Origin: Oleiharenicola lentus
GTDB taxonomy: Bacteria; Verrucomicrobiota; Verrucomicrobiia; Opitutales; Opitutaceae
Assembly: GCF_004118375.1 (NCBI RefSeq)
Contig: NZ_SDHX01000001.1
Coordinates: 1,429,693 to 1,493,692, forward strand
Reading direction: 5' to 3'
DNA length: 64,000 nt
The position numbers were made by a program, and so were the translations under genes. This document shows positions 17,510-32,648 of the stretch, in pieces. The notes below the pieces were generated by a model that searched no databases, had not been told where the DNA came from, and was given only the letters and a program-made list of their open reading frames with translations. The number at the start of each line of letters is the position of its first letter. The stretch's first letter is position 1.

Positions 17510-18079
17510 TCAGCTGCCCGGCTTGGTCGCCGGGATCTTGGCGATTTCCGGCGGCACCTGGTCGGCCGGGTAGGTGGGGTAGCTCATCTCGAGCAGGGAA
17601 TAGGTCGGCACGTTGAACTTCGCGTTGCCCGCGCTGCGGTCCACGAGCACGGCCACGGCCACGGTCGTGCCACCCATCTTCTGCACGATGTCGAGGCACT
17701 CCTGCACGCGACCGCCGCGGGTGATCACGTCCTCAACGACGAGCACCTTCTCGCCCGGCTTGAAGGTGAACCCGCGGCGCAGCACGAGCACGTTGTTTTC
17801 CTTCTCGGCGAAAATGAACCGGCTCTTCGATTGGCGCGCCACTTCCTGGCCGATCACGAGTCCGCCCATGGCGGGGGCCAGCACCGTGTCGTAGGCGAGA
17901 CCGCCGAGCTTCTGCTTCAGCAGCGTGCCAAGCCGCTCGACGGCGGGCATGTCCTGGCACACCTGGGCGCACTGGAAGAAGTGTCCGCTGTGCAGACCCG
18001 AGCGCAGCACAAAATGGCCCTGCAGCAGCGCCTTGGTGCGGATGAAGATGTCGGTGACTTCCTGTTGAACAGCGTCCAT
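17510..18079 (-). CDS. pyrE: Orotate phosphoribosyltransferase
   Basis: A 189-residue enzyme that joins orotate to PRPP to give OMP in pyrimidine synthesis. The PRPP-binding loop is LVVEDVITRGGR; APAMGGLVIGQEVAR and the FIFAEKE strand are further family features. The open frame continues upstream to 18757, but ATG 18079 gives the family N-terminus (QQEVTDIFIRTKALLQGHF) and the normal length. It is divergent from the metallo-beta-lactamase-fold gene, with 60 bases between the two starts that must hold both promoters. Confidence 0.93.
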   Translation of the reverse strand: MDAVQQEVTDIFIRTKALLQGHFVLRSGLHSGHFFQCAQVCQDMPAVERLGTLLKQKLGGLAYDTVLAPAMGGLVIGQEVARQSKSRFIFAEKENNVLVLRRGFTFKPGEKVLVVEDVITRGGRVQECLDIVQKMGGTTVAVAVLVDRSAGNAKFNVPTYSLLEMSYPTYPADQVPPEIAKIPATKPGS

Positions 18080-18139
18080 GCGCGAAACGTGGGATATTCG
18101 CCGCTGGAATGAAAGGCGATTTTCCCTATCTTGCCCGGC

Positions 18140-18991
18140 ATGCCGCCGCTCACCGCCCAGCCAGCCCTCGAAGACGAGCTGGGCGACGTGTTGGAGAAGG
18201 CCGCCCGCAACGTGCCGCTCTCGCTGGAGAGCCTGGCTGCCGCGGCCAACCTCGACCCCGGCCGGCTCAAGGACGCTTTCGATTACCGCCCGGACCTCAC
18301 CTTGGCCGAACTGTCGCGGCTCGCTTCGGTGCTGAATCTCAACGAAGTCGGTCTCACTGCGCTTGCCCAGGGACGATATCCGCTGCCCGAGCCCGCGGGC
18401 CTGCCCTTTGCCCTGCACCCGCTGCGCATGCCCTTCGGCGTGGGCGTGGCCAACGCCTACCTCCTGTCCAGTGGCGGCGACAGCGCGCTGCTGTTCGACA
18501 CCGGCGCCAGCCACGCCGAGTTGCACCGGGCTTGGCCGGAGCACATCCAACGGCTCGAAGCGGTCTTCGTCACGCATTACGAAGCCGAGCACGTCGGCGG
18601 CTTGGACGTGGTGCTGCGGGAATCCGAACTTGGCTTGTTTCACGGTCCGCCCAGCGGGCGCTGGCCGCAATGTCGCGGGCTGGGCGAGGGGCAGACGGTC
18701 GAATACGCCGGACTCGTCATCACGGCCTTCAGCACCCCCGGCCACGCGGATGAACACAACTGCTACCTCATTAAATCCTCCGCTCGGCCCCAGGCCCCGG
18801 CGGTGCTGATTTCCGGCGACCTGATCTTTGCCGGCTCGCTAGGCGGTGGCTACTTCTGCTGCCAGCGCCAGCTTAAGCACTCGCGCCGCATCATGGACCT
18901 CTTGCCGGACGATACGGTCATCGCGCCGGGTCACGGACCACTGACGACCGCGGCCAATGAAAGACGCTTCAACCCGTTCCTCTCCGCCTAG
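18140..18991 (+). CDS. Metallo-beta-lactamase-fold protein with N-terminal helical domain and altered metal motif
   Basis: A 283-residue soluble protein. Residues ~10-80 are all-helical with an HTH-like spacing (SLESLAAAANLDPGRLKDAF, then LTLAELSRLASVLNLNEVGL). Residues ~90-280 follow the metallo-beta-lactamase fold: VGVANAYLL, LFDTGASH, TPGHADEHNCYLI (His202), LISGDLIFAGS (Asp227) and IAPGHGPL (His265). The key HxHxDH motif reads H146-Y-E148-A-E150-H151, so the second His and the Asp are both Glu. Whether it still binds two metals is open. The reaction is not known. ATG 18140 was preferred to TTG 18131. It may share a promoter region with divergent pyrE. Confidence 0.8.
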   Translation: MPPLTAQPALEDELGDVLEKAARNVPLSLESLAAAANLDPGRLKDAFDYRPDLTLAELSRLASVLNLNEVGLTALAQGRYPLPEPAGLPFALHPLRMPFGVGVANAYLLSSGGDSALLFDTGASHAELHRAWPEHIQRLEAVFVTHYEAEHVGGLDVVLRESELGLFHGPPSGRWPQCRGLGEGQTVEYAGLVITAFSTPGHADEHNCYLIKSSARPQAPAVLISGDLIFAGSLGGGYFCCQRQLKHSRRIMDLLPDDTVIAPGHGPLTTAANERRFNPFLSA

Positions 18992-19026
18992 TTAGTTCGC
19001 AAAGCACTCGCGAACCGGATCCAAAA

Positions 19027-19103
19027 TGGTCGGGACGGAGAGATTCGAACTCTCGACCTCTTGCTCCCGAAGCAAGCGCTCTACCAGGCTAAGCTACGTC
19101 CCG
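19027..19103 (-). tRNA. tRNA-Pro (CGG)
   Basis: Minus-strand cloverleaf: acceptor CGGGACG/CGTCCCG, discriminator A, encoded CCA (19027-19029). The anticodon stem CTTGC/GCAAG holds the loop TTCGGGA with anticodon CGG. The T arm GAGAG/CTCTC has loop TTCGAAT. Confidence 0.95.
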
Positions 19104-19412
19104 ATTTCGACCGAAGGGCGGCAACCAGACCCCAAAGAATCGGACGTAGCAAACAAAATTTTGAGTCGAACGCCGATCGTCATGATCGCCGCGCCGAACC
19201 ATTCGCGATCACGACCAGTTTGTGTAAAGGCCATGACCTGGTCCGCTCCTGCCAGCCCGACCTGAATTCCTTCCGCGGCTGGCCTGAAACACGCTTATGA
19301 CAGGCTTCACCACGATGTTCCAAATCTGTGCTCCGCTCTGCCGCGCGCACCTGTTTAAGCCGCACTGTCGTCCGGCAAAAAACGCTATTGCCAGAGCCGG
19401 CGGCGGTGCGCG
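19104..19412. other. Non-coding gap before the glutamate synthase locus
   Basis: About 309 bases with no credible gene. It should contain the promoter of the first gltB. A site with correct GG/GC spacing for sigma-54 at 19280-19295 has four mismatches to the consensus, so it was not called. No riboswitch or leader peptide was recognised. Confidence 0.5.
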
Positions 19413-22400
19413 TTGATTAACCTCCGACCAACAACCTTAGTGAGCAAAATCCGGCCATCTCCGCTCTATAATCCCGAGTTTGAACACGACGCCTGCGGCG
19501 TCGGCTTTGTCGCCCGCATTACCGGAGAACGCAGCCACGACGTGCTGGCCCGTGCCCTCGGTGCGCTTAAGGCCCTGGCCCACCGCGGCGCCATCGATGC
19601 CGATGCCATCACCGGCGACGGCGCCGGCGTCCTCACGCAGTTGCCCTACGAGATTTTCCGCGAGCATTTCGAGACGCAGAAGAAGACCGCCCCGGCCGAC
19701 AACGAGCTGGGCGTCGGCATGATCTTCCTGCCGCGCGGCAACGACCTCGCCCAGGCCCACGCGCGCAAGATCGTCATTGAGGCCGTGAAGGAGGAGGGCC
19801 TCGCCTTCCTCGGCTGGCGCGAGGTGCCGGTGGACATTTCCATTTTGGGCCGCAAGGCCGCCGAGTCCGTGCCGGTCATCGCGCAGGCCCTCGTCGCTCG
19901 GCTCGAGGAGCTCACCGAGGAGGAATTTGAGCGGAAACTGTTCCTCGCTCACATGGTTGCCGAGCGTCGCTGCCTCGCGGCGCGCATCGACGGCTTCTAC
20001 GTGTGCAGTTTCTCCTGCCGCACCATCGTTTACAAGGGCCTGCTCAACGCCCCGCAGGTGCGCAAGTTCTACCCGGACCTGCGCCGTAAGGACTACCGCA
20101 CGGCCTTCGCGCTGTTCCACCAGCGCTACTCGACCAACACCTTCCCGACCTGGCACCTCGCGCAGCCGTTCCGCGCCCTCGCGCACAACGGCGAGATCAA
20201 CACCATCCGCGGCAACCGCGTGCGCATGGACGCACGTGAGCGCTCGATGGCCGGCGGCGTCTGGGGCGCGCGCTTCGCCGACCTGCACCCGATCGTGCAG
20301 CCGGGCATGTCCGACTCGGCCAGCCTCGACAACGTCCTGCAGACGCTGATCCTCGGCGGCCGCTCACCGCTCCACGCCATGATGATGACGGTCCCGATGG
20401 CGTGGGAGAAGGACAAGGCCCTGCCGCCCGAGCTGCGCAATTTCTACCGCTACCATTCGCACCTGATGGAGCCCTGGGACGGCCCGGCCGCGCTCGTGTT
20501 CACCGATGGCCGTTTCGTGGCCGCCTCGCTCGACCGCAACGGCCTGCGCCCCGCGCGCTACAAGGTTTATGACGACGGCTACTTCGTCCTCGCCTCCGAG
20601 GCCGGCGTCGTCGCCGACCTGCCGGGCAAGGTCGTGGAGTCCGGCCGCCTCGGGCCGGGCCGCATGATCGCGGTGGACCTCAAGGCCAACAAGCTGCTCA
20701 AGGACGCCGAGATCAAGGCCGCGGTCGTGGCCGAGGCGCATTTCAACTACGGCGAGTGGTGCGACAAGCACCTCGTCAACCTCCACAAGTTCGCCGAGAC
20801 CTACACGAAGAAGGTCGCCGAGTCGGCCGTGCCGTTCACGCCTGCGCCGGCCGCCCTCGACCAGCAGCTCGCCTTCGGTTACGACCTCGACGAGCTCGAA
20901 CTCATCTTCGCGCCGCTGGCGGAAGGACAAGAACCCGTTGGCTCGATGGGCGACGACACGCCGCTGGCCGTGCTCTCCCGCCGGCCGCGCCTGCTCTACC
21001 AGTATTTCAAGCAGCTCTTCGCGCAGGTCACGAATCCGCCGATCGACTCGATCCGCGAGAAATCCGTGATGTCGATCCAGTCCGGCATCGGCGGCCGCCT
21101 GAACCTGTTCGAGAACCAGCCCGACTTCGACGGCTTGGTGACGCTCGACACGCCCGTGCTGCTCGACCACGAGCTGACGGCGCTGTCGGAAATCAGTTTC
21201 CTTCGTGGCCGCGTGGCGCGCTTCAGCGTGCTGTTCGATCCGGCGACCGGATCCGATGCGCTGGAGAATGCCCTCGCGGACCTCGCCAAGCGTGCGCTCA
21301 GCGTCGTGCAGACCCACGGCTCGCGCGTGATCATCCTTTCCGACCGCGGCGTCGGCCGCGGCCAGGTCGCCATTCCCATGCTGCTCGCGATGGGCGCGGT
21401 GCAGACGAAGCTCGTCAACGCGGGTCTGCGCCTGCGTTGCGACCTCGTGGCTGAGACCGGCGAGGCGCGCGACGTCCACCACATCGCCTGCCTCATCGGC
21501 AACGGCGCCGCCGCGGTGAACCCGTGGCTCGCACTCGCGACCGTCCGCGACCTCGCGGCCTCGGGTAAGACCTCCGTGCCGGTCACGCCCGCGCAGGCGG
21601 AGCAGAACTACAAGTCTGCCATCGATGCCGGCCTCCTGAAGGTCATGGCCAAGATGGGCATCAGCACGCTGCTGAGCTACCGTGGCGCCCACATGTTCGA
21701 AGCGCTCGGCATCGGCAACAAGGTCATTGAGGACTGCTTCAAGGGAACCCCTTCGCCCATGGGCGGCATCGGCTACCGCCAGATCGCCGAGGAAACCATC
21801 GCGCGACACGAGCGCGGATTCCCGAAGCTCGATCCGGCCGATCCCGACCAGGTCGGCCAGGCCACCGCGCCGGCGATGCACAACGAGGGCTATTACCGCG
21901 TGAACAAGCGCGGCGAGGGCGAGTTCCACGGCTGGAATCCCAAGGTTGTCGCGGGCATGCACAAGTTCGTGCGCAACCCCGACGCCGAGGCCTACAAGAC
22001 CTTCGCGACGACCGCCGACGAACACGCGCCCGTCACCCTCAAGGACCTGCTCAAGATCAAGTTTGCCGAGCAGCCGGTCGCGCTCGACGAGGTCGAGCCG
22101 ATCGAGGACATCCGCAAGCGTTTCACCACGGCCGGCATGTCGCTCGGTGCGCTCTCGCCCGAGGCGCACGAGGCGCTGGCCATCGCGATGAACCGCATTG
22201 GCGGCAAGTCCAATTCCGGCGAGGGCGGCGAGGACCCGAAGCGTTTCGTGGTCCGCGAAAACGGCGACAGCGCCAACTCCGCCATCAAGCAGGTCGCCTC
22301 CGGCCGCTTCGGCGTGACGGCGGAATACCTGTCCAACGCCCGCGAGATCGAGATCAAGATGGCGCAGGGCGCCAAGCCGGGAGAGGGCGGCCAGCTGCCC

Positions 22401-24047
22401 GGCGCCAAGGTCACGCCGTTGATCGCGCGCCTCCGTTACTCCGTTCCGGGGGTCATGCTCATTTCGCCGCCGCCGCACCACGACATCTATTCCATCGAGG
22501 ATCTCGCGCAGCTCATCTTCGACCTCAAGGAGGTCAACCCGCGCGCCAAGGTCTGCGTGAAGCTCGTCGCGTCATCCGGCGTCGGCACCGTCGCCGCCGG
22601 CGTGGCCAAGGCCTACGCCGACGTCATCCTGGTCTCCGGCCACGAGGGCGGCACGGGCGCTTCGCCGCTCGGCTCGATCAAGAACGCCGGCTCCGACTGG
22701 GTCCTCGGCGTCGCCGAGGCGCACCAGGTGCTCATGATGAACGGCCTCCGCAGCCGCGTCGTGCTCCGCACCGACGGCGGCATGAAGACCGGCCGCGACA
22801 TCGTGGTCGCCGCGCTGCTCGGCGCGGAGGAGTTCAACTTCGGCACCTCGGCGCTCATCGCGGCGGGTTGCGCGATGTTCCGGGTCTGCCACCAGAACAC
22901 CTGCCCGGTCGGCGTCGCCACGCAGCGGGAGGACCTGCGCGCGAAGTTCCGCGGCAAGCCCGAGAACGTCATCAATTACTTCAACGCCGTCGCCGAGGAG
23001 GTGCGCCGCTACCTCGCGCGCCTCGGGGCGAAGACGCTCAACGAGGTCATCGGCCGCGTGGATCTGCTCGAGCAGATCGACGATCCGGCCAACCCGAAGA
23101 CGCGCCTGATCAACCTTTCCGGCGTGCTCCACGATCCCGACCCGAGCGGCCAGTCGGAGCGCTACCACACGCGCGAGCGCAACGCCCGTTTCGGCAACGA
23201 GGGCACGCTCGACGAGGCCATCGTCATCGAGGCCCGCGACATCATCACCGGCCACGCGGCCAAGCTCACCGGCCGCTACAAGGTCGAGAACGCCAACCGC
23301 GACGTCGGCACCTACCTCTCCGGCCAGATTGCCTACGCCCGCGGCAACAATGCGTTGCCCCCCGGCACCGTGGACCTCCAGTTCACCGGCAGCTCCGGCC
23401 AGAGTTTTGGCGCGTTCCTCGTGCAGGGCGTGCGGCTCCGCCTCATCGGCGAGGCCAACGACTACGTCGGCAAGGGCATGGCGGGCGGCGAGATCATCGT
23501 CCACCCCAAGCCCGTCGAGAAGTTCATTTGGCGCGACAACTCCATTGTCGGCAACACGTGCCTCTACGGCGCCACCGGTGGTTCGCTCTTCGCGGCTGGC
23601 CGCGCGGGCGAACGCTTCGCGGTGCGCAACTCCGGCGCCACCGCGGTGGTCGAGGGGGTGGGGGACCACGGCTGCGAATACATGACCCGCGGCACGGTCG
23701 TCGTGCTCGGCGAGGTCGGTCTCAATTTCGGCGCCGGCATGTCCGGCGGCCTGGCCTTCGTCTACGACGACCAGGGCACGTTCTCCGACCGCTACAATCC
23801 CGCCCTCATCCGTCCGGTGCGCCTCGAGGACGCCGCGGAAAGCACCGCCCTCCGCCGCCTCGTCTCGCTCCACGCCGAGCTGACCGGCAGCCCGCATGCG
23901 GCCTTCCTCGCCGCCAACTGGCCGGCCGAGTCCGCGAAATTCTGGAAGGTCGTGCCGGTGCCCCCCGTCGCCGACATGCCCGAGCCGGTTTACCGTTTCG
24001 AGGAGTTCGGCGCCCAACCCGCGTCGGCCGCCTCCGTCCAGACTTAG
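19413..24047 (+). CDS. gltB: Glutamate synthase large subunit, first copy
   Basis: A 1544-residue large subunit that takes the amide of glutamine and 2-oxoglutarate to give two glutamates. The class II amidotransferase domain carries nucleophile Cys28 (HDACGVGF); the residues before it would be a cleaved propeptide. The central and FMN domains follow ([26 protein letters not shown]). The 3Fe-4S cysteines have C-x5-C-x4-C spacing ending in NTCPVGVAT. The C-terminal GXGXG helix region contains SGQSFGAF. The start is TTG 19413 or GTG 19440; neither has a clear ribosome binding site, and GTG gives a shorter, equally plausible leader. A second complete gltB follows 65 bases later. Confidence 0.95.
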   Translation: MINLRPTTLVSKIRPSPLYNPEFEHDACGVGFVARITGERSHDVLARALGALKALAHRGAIDADAITGDGAGVLTQLPYEIFREHFETQKKTAPADNELGVGMIFLPRGNDLAQAHARKIVIEAVKEEGLAFLGWREVPVDISILGRKAAESVPVIAQALVARLEELTEEEFERKLFLAHMVAERRCLAARIDGFYVCSFSCRTIVYKGLLNAPQVRKFYPDLRRKDYRTAFALFHQRYSTNTFPTWHLAQPFRALAHNGEINTIRGNRVRMDARERSMAGGVWGARFADLHPIVQPGMSDSASLDNVLQTLILGGRSPLHAMMMTVPMAWEKDKALPPELRNFYRYHSHLMEPWDGPAALVFTDGRFVAASLDRNGLRPARYKVYDDGYFVLASEAGVVADLPGKVVESGRLGPGRMIAVDLKANKLLKDAEIKAAVVAEAHFNYGEWCDKHLVNLHKFAETYTKKVAESAVPFTPAPAALDQQLAFGYDLDELELIFAPLAEGQEPVGSMGDDTPLAVLSRRPRLLYQYFKQLFAQVTNPPIDSIREKSVMSIQSGIGGRLNLFENQPDFDGLVTLDTPVLLDHELTALSEISFLRGRVARFSVLFDPATGSDALENALADLAKRALSVVQTHGSRVIILSDRGVGRGQVAIPMLLAMGAVQTKLVNAGLRLRCDLVAETGEARDVHHIACLIGNGAAAVNPWLALATVRDLAASGKTSVPVTPAQAEQNYKSAIDAGLLKVMAKMGISTLLSYRGAHMFEALGIGNKVIEDCFKGTPSPMGGIGYRQIAEETIARHERGFPKLDPADPDQVGQATAPAMHNEGYYRVNKRGEGEFHGWNPKVVAGMHKFVRNPDAEAYKTFATTADEHAPVTLKDLLKIKFAEQPVALDEVEPIEDIRKRFTTAGMSLGALSPEAHEALAIAMNRIGGKSNSGEGGEDPKRFVVRENGDSANSAIKQVASGRFGVTAEYLSNAREIEIKMAQGAKPGEGGQLPGAKVTPLIARLRYSVPGVMLISPPPHHDIYSIEDLAQLIFDLKEVNPRAKVCVKLVASSGVGTVAAGVAKAYADVILVSGHEGGTGASPLGSIKNAGSDWVLGVAEAHQVLMMNGLRSRVVLRTDGGMKTGRDIVVAALLGAEEFNFGTSALIAAGCAMFRVCHQNTCPVGVATQREDLRAKFRGKPENVINYFNAVAEEVRRYLARLGAKTLNEVIGRVDLLEQIDDPANPKTRLINLSGVLHDPDPSGQSERYHTRERNARFGNEGTLDEAIVIEARDIITGHAAKLTGRYKVENANRDVGTYLSGQIAYARGNNALPPGTVDLQFTGSSGQSFGAFLVQGVRLRLIGEANDYVGKGMAGGEIIVHPKPVEKFIWRDNSIVGNTCLYGATGGSLFAAGRAGERFAVRNSGATAVVEGVGDHGCEYMTRGTVVVLGEVGLNFGAGMSGGLAFVYDDQGTFSDRYNPALIRPVRLEDAAESTALRRLVSLHAELTGSPHAAFLAANWPAESAKFWKVVPVPPVADMPEPVYRFEEFGAQPASAASVQT

Positions 24048-24112
24048 TCACAACCCACCTCTTGCCTTGCCTCCGCCGCGCGGGGGCCGTTTCGTCGCCT
24101 TTCACCATCACG

Positions 24113-28747
<4,635 letters not shown>

Positions 28748-28767
28748 CCGCCAACAGTTTAAGCTGA

Positions 28768-28848
28768 AAGTTTAAGTTTAAGCTCAATCCTTCGCCACCC
28801 ACCTCGAACTCATTCCCAGTCCGAAGTTTAATTCTTAAACTTAAACTT
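28768..28848. repeat. Perfect 15-bp inverted repeat between gltB and gltD
   Basis: AAGTTTAAGTTTAAG at 28768-28782 and its exact reverse complement at 28834-28848 are separated by 51 bases. The left side also carries three GTTTAAG units (28757, 28770, 28776). The arms are AT-rich in a GC-rich setting. There is no T tract matching a terminator. It could be a dispersed repeat or an RNA stem between two subunit genes. Confidence 0.8.
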
Positions 28849-28868
28849 CCTACTTCAACTTTCCTCCC

Positions 28869-30359
28869 ATGGGCAAACCAACCGGCTTCATCGAATACCT
28901 CCGCGAGCTTCCGACCGACCGCACCCCGACCGAGCGCGTCAAGGATTGGAAGGAGTTCCACCACCACATGGAGGAGAAGAAGCTCCGCACGCAGGGCGCG
29001 CGCTGCATGGATTGCGGCGTCCCGTTCTGCCACACGGGCAAGCTGATCAGCGGCATGGCATCCGGCTGCCCGATCAACAACCTCATCCCTGAGTGGAACG
29101 ACCTCGTCTACCGCGGTCTCTGGCACGAGGCGCTGCACCGCCTGCACAAGACGAACAACTTCCCGGAGTTCACCGGCCGCGTCTGCCCCGCGCCCTGCGA
29201 GGGCTCCTGCGTGCTCGGCATCAACAACCCGCCGGTCACGATCAAGAACATCGAGGCCTCCATCATCGACAAGGGTTGGGAGGAGGGCTGGGTCATCCCC
29301 GAGGCCCCCGCGGTCCGCACCGGTAAGAAGGTCGCTGTCATCGGTTCCGGCCCCGCCGGTCTCTCCGCCGCCGCGCAGCTCAACCGCGCCGGTCACACCG
29401 TCACCGTCTTCGAGCGCGCCGACCGTCCGGGCGGCCTGCTCATGTATGGCATCCCCAACATGAAGCTCGACAAGCAGGAGGTCGTCCTCCGACGCATCAA
29501 GCTCATGGAGCAGGAGGGCATCAAGTTCGTGTGCAACGCCAGCGTCGGCACGGGTGACAACGACAACGTCGATCCGGCCATCTTCCTCAAGGAATACGAC
29601 GCCACCGTCATCTGCACCGGCGCCACCCAGCCGCGCGACCTGCCCATCGAGGGCCGCAGCCTCAAGGGCGTGCACTTCGCGATGGAGTTCCTCACCGCCA
29701 ACACCAAGGCCGTGCTCGCGAACGGCAAGGCGCCGATCAACGCCGAGGGCAAGGACGTCGTCGTCATCGGCGGCGGCGACACCGGCACCGATTGCGTGGG
29801 CACTTCCCTCCGCCACGGCTGCAAGAGCCTCGTGCAGATCGAGATTCTCCCCAAGCCGCCGACCGAGCGCGCGGCCGACAATCCCTGGCCCGAGTGGCCC
29901 AAGACCTACAAGATGGACTACGGCCAGGAGGAGGCCGCCGCGAAGTTCGGCGCCGACCCGCGCGTCTATCTCACCACGGTCAAGAAGTTCGTCGGCGACG
30001 CCAACGGCAACGTGAAGGAGCTCGTCACCGTCGAGATCAAGTGGGGCAAGAACGACAAGGGTCAGTTCGTGCCGCAGGAGATCCCCGGCACCGAGAAAAC
30101 CCGCCCCGCGCAGCTCGTGCTGCTCGCCATGGGCTTCCTCGGGCCCGAGCAGGCCCTCGTGAAGGACATCGGCGTCGAGACCGACCCGCGCTCCAACATC
30201 AAGGCCGAGCACGAGAAATACACCACCAGCGTGAAGGGCGTCTTCGCCGCCGGCGACTGCCGCCGCGGCCAGTCACTCGTCGTCTGGGCCATCAACGAAG
30301 GTCGCGGCGCCGCCCGCGAGTGCGACCGTTACCTGATGGGCTCGACCGACCTGCCTTGA
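28869..30359 (+). CDS. gltD: Glutamate synthase small subunit (NADPH-dependent)
   Basis: A 496-residue flavoprotein that passes electrons from NADPH through FAD and 4Fe-4S clusters to the large subunit. The N-terminal cluster cysteines are visible in [17 protein letters not shown] and CPAPCEGSC. The FAD-binding motif is [17 protein letters not shown] (~155-171) and the NADPH-binding motif is [13 protein letters not shown] (~297-309). The C-terminal [19 protein letters not shown] is typical of the family. It follows the two gltB genes and is followed by a REP-like hairpin and a terminator, so it ends the operon. Confidence 0.96.
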   Translation: MGKPTGFIEYLRELPTDRTPTERVKDWKEFHHHMEEKKLRTQGARCMDCGVPFCHTGKLISGMASGCPINNLIPEWNDLVYRGLWHEALHRLHKTNNFPEFTGRVCPAPCEGSCVLGINNPPVTIKNIEASIIDKGWEEGWVIPEAPAVRTGKKVAVIGSGPAGLSAAAQLNRAGHTVTVFERADRPGGLLMYGIPNMKLDKQEVVLRRIKLMEQEGIKFVCNASVGTGDNDNVDPAIFLKEYDATVICTGATQPRDLPIEGRSLKGVHFAMEFLTANTKAVLANGKAPINAEGKDVVVIGGGDTGTDCVGTSLRHGCKSLVQIEILPKPPTERAADNPWPEWPKTYKMDYGQEEAAAKFGADPRVYLTTVKKFVGDANGNVKELVTVEIKWGKNDKGQFVPQEIPGTEKTRPAQLVLLAMGFLGPEQALVKDIGVETDPRSNIKAEHEKYTTSVKGVFAAGDCRRGQSLVVWAINEGRGAARECDRYLMGSTDLP

Positions 30360-30364
30360 TGGTC

Positions 30365-30392
30365 ATCGCGAGGCGCATCGCGCCGTGGCGAT
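30365..30392. repeat. REP-like nested hairpin after gltD
   Basis: Nested arms ATCGC (30365-30369)/GCGAT (30388-30392) and GGCGC (30372-30376)/GCGCC (30380-30384) form one 28-base hairpin. It begins 5 bases after the gltD stop. It resembles the short GTCAT(T/C)GCGAG...GCGATCC elements that are scattered in many genomes. Confidence 0.55.
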
Positions 30393-30404
30393 CCAGCTTA
30401 CTTC

Positions 30405-30432
30405 AGGCGCTCCCACCCGGAGCGCCTTTTTC
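30405..30432 (+). terminator. Rho-independent terminator after gltD
   Basis: A 9-bp stem (AGGCGCTCC 30405-30413 with GGAGCGCCT 30419-30427) with loop CACCC leads into TTTTTCTTT. Confidence 0.9.
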
Positions 30433-30538
30433 TTTGCCGCCCTTCGGTCGGGGGCAACGCGTCCACTCCAGTCTCTTGTTCGCACGGCAGGCCGTTTGTT
30501 TCCTGCGGCACCGTGTTTTCGTTCGCGCGAATCTGACC

Positions 30539-31654
30539 ATGAAACCTCTGCTGTCCCTGCTTGCCCTCTGTGCCTTTGCCACCGCCGGACTTCGCGCCGG
30601 GGATGACCTGCCCGCGCTCAAGGACGTCTTCGCCGGCAAATTCCTCATCGGCGGCGCGGTCGGCTCCAACGTCGCCCTGCAGCCCGGCCACCCGTTGCGC
30701 CCGCTGGTTGAGAAACATTTCAACTCCCTTGTCTCCACCAACCTCATGAAATGGGGCCCCTACAACCCCCAGCCGGGCGAATACAACGACGCCGAGGCCG
30801 GGGCTTTCTTCGGCTACGGCAAGGCCCACGGCATGCACATGGTCGGGCACACGCTGTTCTGGCATTCGCAGACGCCGAAGTGGGTCTACGAGGACTCCGA
30901 GGGCCAGCCCCTGTCGCGGGACGCCCTGCTCAAGCGTATGCGCGAGCGCGTGCAGCGCGTGGCCAAGCTCTACGGCCCCAGCACCGATGCCTGGGACGTG
31001 GTCAACGAGGCCATCATTGAGGATGGCTCGGTCCGCAAGACTTCCTTCAGCCGCATTCTCGGCGACGACTGGGTCATCGAGGCCTTCAAGATCGCCACCG
31101 AGGAACTGCCGAAAAACATCCAGCTCCTCTACAACGACTACAACATGGAGACGCCCGGCCGGCTCAAATCTGTCGTGCAGCTCGTGCACGACCTGCGCGC
31201 CCGGGGGCTCCGAATCGACGCCGTCGGCTCGCAGGCGCACTGGCGCCTGGAGACACCGACGATCGCCGAGATCGAGGCGAGCATCGTCGCCCTGCGCGAC
31301 GCCGGCGTGAAGGTCCACTTCACCGAGCTCGACGTCGAGGTGCTGCCGCGCCGTGTCAACGGTGCCGAGATCTCCATGCGCGAGCAGCGCACGCCCGAGA
31401 ACGATCCCTACACCGCCGGTCTCCCTCCCGAGATCCAGGAGAAGCTGGCCAAGCGCTACGCCGACATCTTCGCGCTCTTCCTCAAAAACGACGATGTGAT
31501 CGAGCGCGTGACCTTCTGGGGCGTGACCGACGGCGACTCCTGGCTGAACAACTGGCCCGTGCGCGGCCGCACCAACCACCCGCTGCTCTTTGACCGCGCC
31601 GGCCAGCCCAAGCCCGCCTTCCACGCGGTGATCGAGACCGCGACGCAACCCTGA
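30539..31654 (+). CDS. Secreted endo-1,4-beta-xylanase, GH10
   Basis: A 371-residue glycoside hydrolase that cuts the beta-1,4-xylan backbone with retention. The signal peptide is MKPLLSLLALCAFATAGLRA. The GH10 barrel shows KWGPYNPQPGEYN, MVGHTLFWHSQTPKWV, the acid/base Glu157 in DVVNEA, NDYN near 200-203 and the nucleophile Glu263 in HFTELDVEVLP. WGVTDGDSWL near the end binds substrate. There is no carbohydrate-binding module. The ATG chosen starts the signal peptide; the frame is open far upstream by chance. With the GH51 gene about 3 kb away it suggests arabinoxylan use. Confidence 0.95.
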   Translation: MKPLLSLLALCAFATAGLRAGDDLPALKDVFAGKFLIGGAVGSNVALQPGHPLRPLVEKHFNSLVSTNLMKWGPYNPQPGEYNDAEAGAFFGYGKAHGMHMVGHTLFWHSQTPKWVYEDSEGQPLSRDALLKRMRERVQRVAKLYGPSTDAWDVVNEAIIEDGSVRKTSFSRILGDDWVIEAFKIATEELPKNIQLLYNDYNMETPGRLKSVVQLVHDLRARGLRIDAVGSQAHWRLETPTIAEIEASIVALRDAGVKVHFTELDVEVLPRRVNGAEISMREQRTPENDPYTAGLPPEIQEKLAKRYADIFALFLKNDDVIERVTFWGVTDGDSWLNNWPVRGRTNHPLLFDRAGQPKPAFHAVIETATQP

Positions 31655-31724
31655 CCCGAGGGCACCACAAAACAGGCGAAGCCTATGCTAATGAAGCCGT
31701 GGCTCCCGCACCCCGGATGTTTGG

Positions 31725-31790
31725 CCCACGGAACACACGGAATACACGGAAGGCTGGTTCGGTTTACGTGCATTCCGTGTGTTCCCTGGG
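31725..31790. repeat. Inverted pair of a dispersed 18-bp repeat
   Basis: CCCACGGAACACACGGAA (31725-31742) and TTCCGTGTGTTCCCTGGG (31773-31790) are inverted copies with one mismatch. Related plus-strand copies occur at 31841-31871 and 34653-34681. They lie only in non-coding DNA. Confidence 0.75.
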
Positions 31791-31840
31791 CATCCTGCCT
31801 TGGATTGGCACTCTGTGGTTAGACCAATCCCACCTTTGCC

Positions 31841-31871
31841 TTTCGTGTATTTCGTGTGTTTCGTGGTGACC
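31841..31871 (+). repeat. Copy of the dispersed TTCGTGTGTT repeat
   Basis: TTTCGTGTATTTCGTGTGTT followed by TCGTGGTGACC ends 9 bases before the NIPSNAP gene. It is a variant of the repeat unit seen at 31725-31790 and 34653-34681. Confidence 0.7.
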
Positions 31872-31880
31872 AATACCCCC

Positions 31881-32648
31881 ATGAAACGCTTCGCTGCTTT
31901 GCTCCTTGGTGTTCTCTCCTGCCTCGTATCGCCCGGCGTCGCCGCCGACACCGCCGCTCCGGCTCCCGTCTATGAGCTGCGCATCTATTACACGCACCCG
32001 GGTAAAATGCCCGACCTGCTCAAGCGCTTCCGCGAGCACACCTGCGCCCTCTTCGAGAAGCACGGCATGGAGAACATCATCTATGGGCTGCCCGTGGAGG
32101 AAAAGGACCAGGACAAACTCTACTACATCCTCCGCCACCAGAGCCGCGATGCCGCCAAGGCCTCATGGAAAGCCTTCGTGGACGACCCTGCCTGGCACGC
32201 CGTCCGCGATGCTTCCGAGGCCGCCGGCAAGATCGTGAGCAAGGTGGACTCGGTGTATCTGGCCACCACCGACTATTCGCCCGGCTGGCCCGCCAGCGCT
32301 TCCGCCGGCTCGCGCGTCTTCGAGCTCCGCACCTACGTCTGCAACGACGGCAAGCTCGCCGCCCTCGACGCTCGTTTCCGAAACCACACGCTCAAGCTCT
32401 TCGAGAAACACGGCATGACCAACCTCCCGTATTTCCATCCGACCGACGAAAACAAGGGCGCCGGCAAAACGCTGATCTACCTCCTCGCCCACAAGTCCGT
32501 GGACGCTGCCAAAGCCTCCTTCAATTCTTTCCGACAGGACCCCGACTGGGTCAAAGTCCGCACCGAATCAGAAGCCCCCGGCCCGATCCTCGTCAGCCCG
32601 CCGTCTTCGATTTTCCTGACTCCGGTCGATTTCTCAAAACTGAAGTAG
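31881..32648 (+). CDS. Secreted NIPSNAP-family protein with two NIPSNAP domains
   Basis: A 255-residue protein with a signal peptide (MKRFAALLLGVLSCLVSPGVAA). Two ferredoxin-like NIPSNAP domains follow. The first (~30-130) has YELRIYYTHPGKMPDLLKRF and the second (~145-250) has FELRTYVCNDGKLAALDARF; both continue with LFEKHGM and a pattern of Ala-Lys-Ala-Ser before a DPxW. The biochemical role of bacterial NIPSNAP proteins is not settled. ATG 31881 starts the signal peptide; the upstream open frame crosses the repeat region and is not coding. Its 3' end overlaps the convergent gene by 15 bases. Confidence 0.88.
   Translation: MKRFAALLLGVLSCLVSPGVAADTAAPAPVYELRIYYTHPGKMPDLLKRFREHTCALFEKHGMENIIYGLPVEEKDQDKLYYILRHQSRDAAKASWKAFVDDPAWHAVRDASEAAGKIVSKVDSVYLATTDYSPGWPASASAGSRVFELRTYVCNDGKLAALDARFRNHTLKLFEKHGMTNLPYFHPTDENKGAGKTLIYLLAHKSVDAAKASFNSFRQDPDWVKVRTESEAPGPILVSPPSSIFLTPVDFSKLK

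Noticed and set aside
19280-19295. Sigma-54-like site before gltB
   Set aside because: GG and GC spacing is right but four other consensus positions differ, so it is not distinguishable from chance.
22868-24112. Upstream extension of the second gltB frame by 415 codons
   Set aside because: It overlaps the end of the first gltB in another frame and is Arg/Pro-rich shadow sequence; the family N-terminus begins after 24113.
29792-30538. Upstream extension of the xylanase frame through the end of gltD
   Set aside because: It crosses the REP-like hairpin and terminator after gltD; the signal peptide marks the true start at 30539.
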